A DNA stretch of 64,000 nucleotides from Hetaerina americana (lineage: Eukaryota; Arthropoda; Insecta; Odonata; Calopterygidae): the NCBI GenBank assembly GCA_022747635.1, contig JAKTNV010000010.1, positions 42,494,527 through 42,558,526 on the forward strand, written 5' to 3'. The notes under the pieces are model-generated. The model was not told the origin of the DNA. It was given only the letters and a program-made list of their open reading frames with translations, and did not search any database. Numbering within the stretch: position 1 is the stretch's first letter; each line of letters starts with the position of its first letter. Shown here one piece after another: positions 57,331 through 64,000 of the stretch. The position numbers and the translations under genes are program-made.

Positions 57331-58639
57331 ATCCGCCTTTAATGAATTAATTTCATGAAAGAGCGGATAGGGTTGCGTGGTACATAAAAAAATTTTTTTT
57401 ATATATTATTATGAAATTCGGCAGGTGCGGGGATTTTGCCGGCGCGGTGAAAGAGTTCGCTCGCTTTCTCAGGGTCATTTTACCACGCATTAAAGCGTGC
57501 TATTGGATAATATTTGGACGATGGACTCTTAATGGTGTGAAAGCGAAAGTTCGGATTACTTTTCCGTTGAGGAGAGAATGCGGCTGGGCTGTACAGCGCT
57601 GAGATTCAATTTCAAGGTAAATATTCAGTGTGCGAGAGAGAATACCTGTTCGTCAAATAGCCTACCTTGGCTGTTTGTCTCATAGGTAAACCAATTATGT
57701 ATTATAGTCATTGCAATGTAGAGTTCCATTGTAGGACAATGACCTGCACGCGGCAGAAACTCAGGATTTAAAATCATATCAAAAACCACTTGCAAGTACG
57801 ATATTCAAAAAAATAATATCGATCGCTAAACATCTTTGCGAAAAGGAATAAGAATCATCAGAAGAATTCTCTTTCGGTCGATGTGATTTTTTTCAAATTG
57901 CTCCTCAGATCGCCAAATATTTTATGCCGTAGTAAGTCATAAGTAAAATCACTGATTTGCAAATACTATATATACTTTCTTCTTTGAAATTGCATTGAAA
58001 GCATGATTGGAGGCTTCAACTCTTGCTAAAAGCAGGTAATTTTCCTGTCACGACTTGAGCGCAACAGAGCCAAATGAATAATGCATTTGGCATAATTTTA
58101 AGGAAAGCCATGAGGTGTTGGTATAAAGTCAACAATTCTTGTGTTCCCTGTAATGATTAGAGTCCCTATTATATACCCGTATATTCCACATTGTTTGACG
58201 TGTGTATGCTACTGATTTCTCCAAAATATTCAAGGGAAATCACGTCTATGAACACGCATTAAAGTTAACCAAAATCATTGAATTTGAATTCTTTCCCAAG
58301 GAATATCATTTCCGCATAAGTTTTCATATTTCTTCAGCATTATTCTCACATCTTAAAACATCTACGCTATTTTTTAAATTGATTTCGGAGTTGTTTGACA
58401 ACCCCGTTGCTTTGGTTCTTTCGCAAAGCGCTTGCTATCTAGTTAAAACAAAGGCCTGTATTTCGATGTCTATCTCTGATAGGGATTTTGTATTGTCATG
58501 ATTAACTTTCTTGACCTGAGCTGTTAGTGAGATATGTTCCTAGCCGATGAAGATGATTACCGTTTCTCAGTAAATGAAAGAATAACGTGAGAAGTAAAAT
58601 TGTGAACAATATCGACGATGAGTGTTGAATGAAGAAATG
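57331..58639. other. No gene recognised
   Basis: AT-rich; ORFs at 57411 and 58202 are unrecognised. Confidence 0.45.
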
Positions 58640-59240
58640 CGGTCTCCAGTTTGAATGGTTTATTGTCTTTTCTTAGGCAGGGAGTGCTGATGGAAATACT
58701 TCTGGGAATACGTGTCGGTGAATGTGGGAATAGCAATTGTCTTAGAGGACAGGGGTGAAAGGGGGGTGGTGAGACGGGAAAATGGAGGAGCGGTGGGGTG
58801 TGCGCGGGGTGTTGCCTGTGGTGGGAGGACGGGAAGGATGAGAGGAATGAGCAGTAGCACAGCCGTGAGCGAAGGTGTCGGAGAGGAATTCAAGGGATCA
58901 ATTATATCGAGCGGATGCCCTTTTCCCTCTGGATAGACAAAGGGGAAATCTCCGCTCTCGGGCCTCCACCCGCCCTGCGAGAGCGACCCTTCCAGGTGCT
59001 ATCAAAGGGCCGAAGATTAAAAGGAGGCAGAGGAAGAGAATGTATCCTCTCTCTCTCCCCTCTCAGGTCTCCTCGCACCTCCATCTCTATCCTTGTGTCT
59101 CTCTCTTCACAATCGCCGCTTCTTCCAGCATATCTTCTCCTTTCATGCGTGAAAATATGAGAGAGACCATTCTTCTCCGCCGACGGATCTGGAAACGCTC
59201 TTTCAGAGTCTCCCGGCCGAAGTATTTGTAGGTGGGAGAG
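58640..59240. other. GC-rich island with purine-to-pyrimidine switch
   Basis: Plus-strand purine-rich at 58740-58880 (GGGGTGAAAGGGGGGTGGTG), mixed to 59040, then C/T-rich to 59150 (CTCTCTCTCCCCTCTCAGG). No coding domain in any frame. Confidence 0.4.
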
Positions 59241-60219
59241 GAGAAGTAGATTATTAATTCACCTCAGCATCCAGAACTCCGTTTGGTTCTAAAATTTAGG
59301 AGGGCTTTATTATGATTTAGGGTTTGGTCTCTCTTCTGGTTTCCTCCCCTGTAAGATATCTATTTGTATTGCAATTTCAAACTAATGGGAAGTTAAATGG
59401 TGTATGTTTTGAAAAACACTTTTTCGAAACTCCTTTTGGGCTTTTTTTCCGGCAACTTTTCCCCATTCCAGGTATATGATTTTCTGATTGAGGTGGACCC
59501 CGAATCTTGCCTATTAAGGGACTTTAACCTGGCTAGTGTTAGTCACACGCAAGTTTTTCATCAATGGTACAGTTCTCAAAACTGTTAGCTTATGTTGAAT
59601 TCCCATGTTTAGAAAGTTTTCCTATGTAAATAACTTTTTCAGCACTCCTCTGCATTTGATGAGATGAAATTCAAAAATTTTGTTAACCATTTTTCTATTA
59701 CTTTTGGGGTTTTATAGGTCTTGAAATGGACCCCTGGTTTGAACTTCCAGAAATCAAAACGATCCACTAACTCCAAAATTTGCAAGTAACTTTAGTAAGT
59801 TAAGCATCAATAAATTGATGCGAATAAGAATTATAAATATGGTTTTAGAATACCAACTTCATTTAGAGATTTTCAAGGCTAATGTGGTTAGCATTTCACT
59901 CGATAAAAAGGCTAAAATAGATCAGCTAGTTCTGAGATATTTATGTCCATAATAGGTTCAGAACTCGCTCATTTGTTAAGCAGGGTTAAGATAAAAGCTA
60001 TCATTGCATCATTATTAAATTCCAACGCCAGGTAAGCATTGAAAAAGCGACCGGTAAAAAAGCATTTGGGGCGGTATGCAGAATAGCAATCCCTTGTGGA
60101 AAGTTCAATGTATATTTAATTGCATAGTACAGGACGTTAGTTAAGTTATAAATGTATTTTCAAGCAGTGCACTCTTGCTTAAGACAATAATTTATGAGCC
60201 ATTAAATACCTAAGCGATT
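59241..60219. other. No gene recognised
   Basis: AT-rich spacer. Confidence 0.45.
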
Positions 60220-60580
60220 GTCACCAGTGCCCATTCAAGATAGACAATAAATAAATCAGAGGACGCCGACGCATTTTTGTGTGTAGACGGACGTTCGGGA
60301 TGATGCTAATAGAGCGGTGTTTATTCGTTTCCAGGAAACGTGCCGAAAAGAAGAACAAACCATTTGGAGGACGGAGTTTTTCTAATGGAAGAAAAAATGT
60401 GGAGCGGAGAGTTGGTCTGGAATGTGGGATAGGCTGACCGCTCGTCTTTTGAAGACTTCCAGTGTACACAGGTGCAAGCGGGAGGCGGGACTTGGAGAGG
60501 ATCGGTGGGAGTGGAAAAGGGGGTGAGGTTGAGGGAGAGTGAAGAGAAAATGTAGGGAGGAGGAAGAACAACAGATAGGT
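60220..60580. other. Moderately GC-rich purine island
   Basis: The plus strand is purine-biased at 60475-60570 (GGGAGGCGGGACTTGGAGAG). The serine/proline-rich minus ORFs 60221-60571 and 60382-60672 are probably compositional. Confidence 0.35.
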
Positions 60581-63500
60581 ATGTATAAGTATGTAGTTAT
60601 AGAAGTTGTAGAAGTAAGTAGCCTACGAAACGAGGGATCGGTAATGGCTATTGCAATGGAAAGCTTAGACATTACTTCTCATGCATCTCGATGGGTCTCT
60701 CTAAAGGTTCATATTTTGCTTTCTTGTCATAAGTGAATTCCATGTAATTGAATGAATCGTAGGTTTTAAAGATTACTTGCCCCTGAAACGGACAAAGTCG
60801 TTGAAAAGGATTGTTGGTTAGTTTTTATCGTTGTAAAATTGTAACAGGAAAACTAAAAAGAAAGAAAAGTTCTGGATATGTGGAAAAGGGAATATTTAAC
60901 GCGAAAACAACGAAGAATAGGCACAAGAGGAGGCTGGTCGATCGGAGAATTGAGTAAAAAACTGTGTGAGACCAATCCAATGAATCGTGACCAATGATAA
61001 TGTTATAAAAGACTAATATCATGTAGAAATGGTGTTCATACAGAAAGTGTTTAACATTTCCATACCGATAATTACTTGTACTGCCCGAAAGAGTCGGATC
61101 CAACCCCGGGTTTCGCAAATAGCCTATATAAGAGATGGATATTGGTTAAAATTAGTTATACTTTGTCCACGGCATTGGTTTTTAAGATATCCTGAGTCAT
61201 TTTACATAATATGTTTTAATGTATATCGGGACACAAGATCTTCGCTCTACTGAATAATTCTATGCTACCGACATTGATATTTCTAGTATTACTTCACCAA
61301 GTTCAGCGTTGGGCAGATACTAAAAATGTTTCATATGCTTGATTCTCCGTGCTGGAAATAAAAAAAATCATTGTTACTTCCGGTCAGTGGACATCTAATG
61401 CATATTATTGGCAGGTTTTTCATTCGAACCAATTGTAGTTTGTAATTTTGAAACCGGTCGCTGATTTCTATTTCCCTATAAGGAATCTTCCAAGCACAAT
61501 AGTCGCATATCACTCACGCTTCGCTGCTCCCAACGAAAATCTCATTCCACTCTTCGCAGTATGGGGATGAAATGCATCCACCATGCCTTTTACGTCCATC
61601 GCTTTGTAAGAGGCTTTGACAAACTCACAACGCGTGCATATTCGTTATTTTTTTGTCCATCGGCGCCATAAATTCCTTCTTTTCCCTTAAGTGTGATGTA
61701 AATACTCATTATCATACAGCTTCTTCCTATCTGCCTCTTAATTCCCATGTATTGCTCGACGGCTATCTTCCAATCACTTCCCCCCTTACCACTTCTCCCC
61801 TCCGCCACCTATCTCTTCCTATCTATCCTCCCGCCATATCTTTTGTTCCCATCCTCCCACTCCTCTAAGGTCGGCATTCCTTTCAGTTGTCTCTGCCAAG
61901 TGCAATTCTATTAGCGTCATTCTAATACGGAATGCTTAACCGACACGTGTGAAATATGCAAGTGCGCAACCGTGAACTTGTTTACTTTTAAACTTTGCAA
62001 ATACATGCTATCCGTCTCCATTTTATATGCAGCGTTAAAAACCACTATGGTAATTCAGCGGAAAAGTGAAAGGTGTACGTAGACTTTAGCCGAAGAGAGT
62101 GTCGAGGGGGAGATCAGGTGTTCAATGCGCGCTCCTGGAGGCAAAAGAGTTAATTGGATACCTCGTCTTCGGATCAGATAGGCCAGGTCGTCTTCGCTAT
62201 CGACAAATCATTTGTTAAAAGGATTTCATTTTAGCGCTTCCGGGGCCGTCAATTAGTCACCAAGGGTCTTCCTCCTCATGCATGGGAAGTCGTGCAGCTC
62301 GTCTTCGTTTCATTCATTTATGCTACAGTGGACGAACAAAGCCCGCCGTTTTCCGAGGAGTTACGCTTTCATTAAATAATATACAATAGACTCAACGCGC
62401 CTCGTGTTGAGTCACATTACTGCATCATTACTGGGGATGCATACTTGGCTGAAAATCAAATACAAATATTGAATGAACTCGTTCAGTTCCCGATCTATCT
62501 TTTCTAAAAAGAACGAGAGGTATGCGATTCCTCGCATATAGGAATTGGTCTGCTTTATGTCACTTCCCGCACCATCAACTGATACACTGTAACTAGTTAC
62601 GGTCGAGTAGCACATGTCATTATTTTTTTTATTTCAAGCATTGTTCGTTGCTTTCAATTCGTGAGTTCGTGATGCATGAAGTTGAACTTGCATTACATTT
62701 ACTAAACGATCTTTCTATCACAGAGTCATTTTTAGTATCCTTAGTTACCATTTAAGAGCTTTTTGAAATTGGCATTTAAGGAATGTAGTTTGGATGTTTA
62801 CGGTGTATAAATTGAAAGCAAATAACAGCCATGACCGTAAATGAAATATGATTCCTCATTAAAATAGATTATATTATAAGCAAGAGAGTAAACATAGCAT
62901 TTTTTCCCCACGGACTTAAGTTACAGTCATTTACAGTTGCCTGTATTTCTCTAATTCTTAACTTGCGTAGTTATGATTTTCAAAGATATACATACCTATG
63001 ATCTATGTAAGGATAATTTCCGGTATTTCGCTCACCTATAAACACACGTGAAAACACTTATTCTTATAAATAAAAGATATTTTACTCCATTGATGTTTAG
63101 ACATTGTCGTTAATTTGTGCTCAGGCAAGTAGTAATTATTTAATTTTAATGGATAATTGATTAAAATATTTGATCTGATCGTAGAAAGTCAATTAAATTT
63201 TCAAGACGCACTCCCATGGAATGCGATCTTTTTCTTTTGAGTAAGTAATGCGCTGAATATGCCCATTCAATTTCCAATCGAATAATTTGGCTGTTATAAG
63301 AGATGATGTAGGAAATAATATTTAATTCTTACCTTCGCCCCTATGTTGGTTCTGTTATCTTTTGGGTGTAAATATATGTTGAGCTTTTAAAATGAATTCC
63401 GGATCTTTCCTAGTAAACCTTTAATTTCACTAAGCACGTGGAAAACGATAATATCCATATATCACTTGACGCGTGTATAGTATAAACCTATAATATTACT

Positions 63501-64000
63501 TGACGCGTATTGTTACATGTTGTAGCTGAAGTCAAATAAGAAAATGAAGTGTCTATGACTTTTCTATTGAGAACAGTAACTTTTATTATATTTTTTGGCT
63601 TAGTGAAAAAGGGAGTTTAATCGTATTTTTACTGGGAAATTATCGAGATGTGAGATAACGAACCAAGGGAAAAAAGATGTATTCAAAGTTGAGCCAGGAC
63701 TAAGAGCTCATTTAATCATTTCTAAGTTAATCTTACTTCCTGTGAATGCATAAATATATTTATAGGTGTATATTTTTTTACTAGCACAAAATTTCTTATG
63801 TATTTCTTATATAAAATTCTTTATACGACTTCAAGTGTACAGATTATTATATTTTCAGTGCATTTACGGTATAGATAATTATTTATAAAAATCGAAGAGG
63901 CGATATTGTATTGCGCTCGAGTGAGCAAGTTCCTGTTGTGTAACTCGCAAAACCTACACCCTCATTAGGAATTCACCCGCCGACCGCGGTGGGTAACATT
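60581..64000. other. No gene recognised
   Basis: AT-rich DNA to the end of the window. Short ORFs only (60825, 61029, 61331, 61590, 61653, 62412); none carries a recognisable motif. Confidence 0.45.

Noticed and set aside
1..64000. CRISPR arrays, bacterial operons or riboswitches
   Set aside because: No regularly spaced direct repeats; codon and repeat content are eukaryotic.

Overview
The window looks like nuclear DNA from an arthropod, most likely an insect. The background is AT-rich, TA, TG and TATG microsatellites are frequent, mariner-family elements are numerous, and there are non-LTR retrotransposons of at least three types plus tRNA-derived SINEs. I cannot name the species. I found no host protein-coding exon, rRNA gene, functional tRNA gene or CRISPR array that I could defend. 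The window reads as intergenic or intronic DNA that has collected mobile elements in layers.

Layout. 1-9.5 kb: two tRNA-type SINE copies with a long inverted repeat, a mariner internal-deletion derivative (3118-3996), the first copy of a short repeat with a hammerhead-ribozyme-like core beside a (TA)n tract, and two GC-rich islands. 9.5-12 kb: a 5'-truncated CR1-like LINE with a 653-codon open reading frame, a GC-rich 3' hairpin and a (TGTAGA)n tail. 14.4-16.3 kb and 20.4-22 kb: decayed copies of a second LINE family (endonuclease plus GVRQGC-type reverse transcriptase). 20.0-20.4 kb: a perfect 99-bp inverted repeat with a 4-nt loop, carrying the hammerhead-like motif in both arms. 22.4-27 kb: a CR1 endonuclease fragment and two decayed mariners. 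29.3-32.1 kb: three CR1 3' ends, one copy nested inside the reverse transcriptase of another. 33.8-35.5 kb: a SINE and another inverted repeat of the (TA)n-associated family. 40.5 kb: a mariner C-terminal half.

44.5-54.8 kb is the richest part. Mariner copy A (minus, 45212-48208) carries a Jockey-type LINE flanked by a 14-bp target-site duplication, and the insertion joins the transposase N-terminus in frame to the reverse transcriptase (563 codons). Its near-identical sister, mariner B (plus, 52680-53998), has TA duplications and sits in a decayed LINE. A and B share the same transposase frameshift. Between them lie a mariner N-terminal fragment and a decayed SGNH-esterase-type LINE ORF1.

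At recurring intervals there are GC-rich, strand-asymmetric (purine-rich, then pyrimidine-rich) islands, for example 6.96-7.8, 27.95-29.06, 36.88-37.48, 56.65-57.33 and 58.64-59.24 kb. They yield long proline- and serine-rich spurious ORFs. They may be regulatory but show no coding signature. The remaining stretches are AT-rich and I recognise nothing in them.
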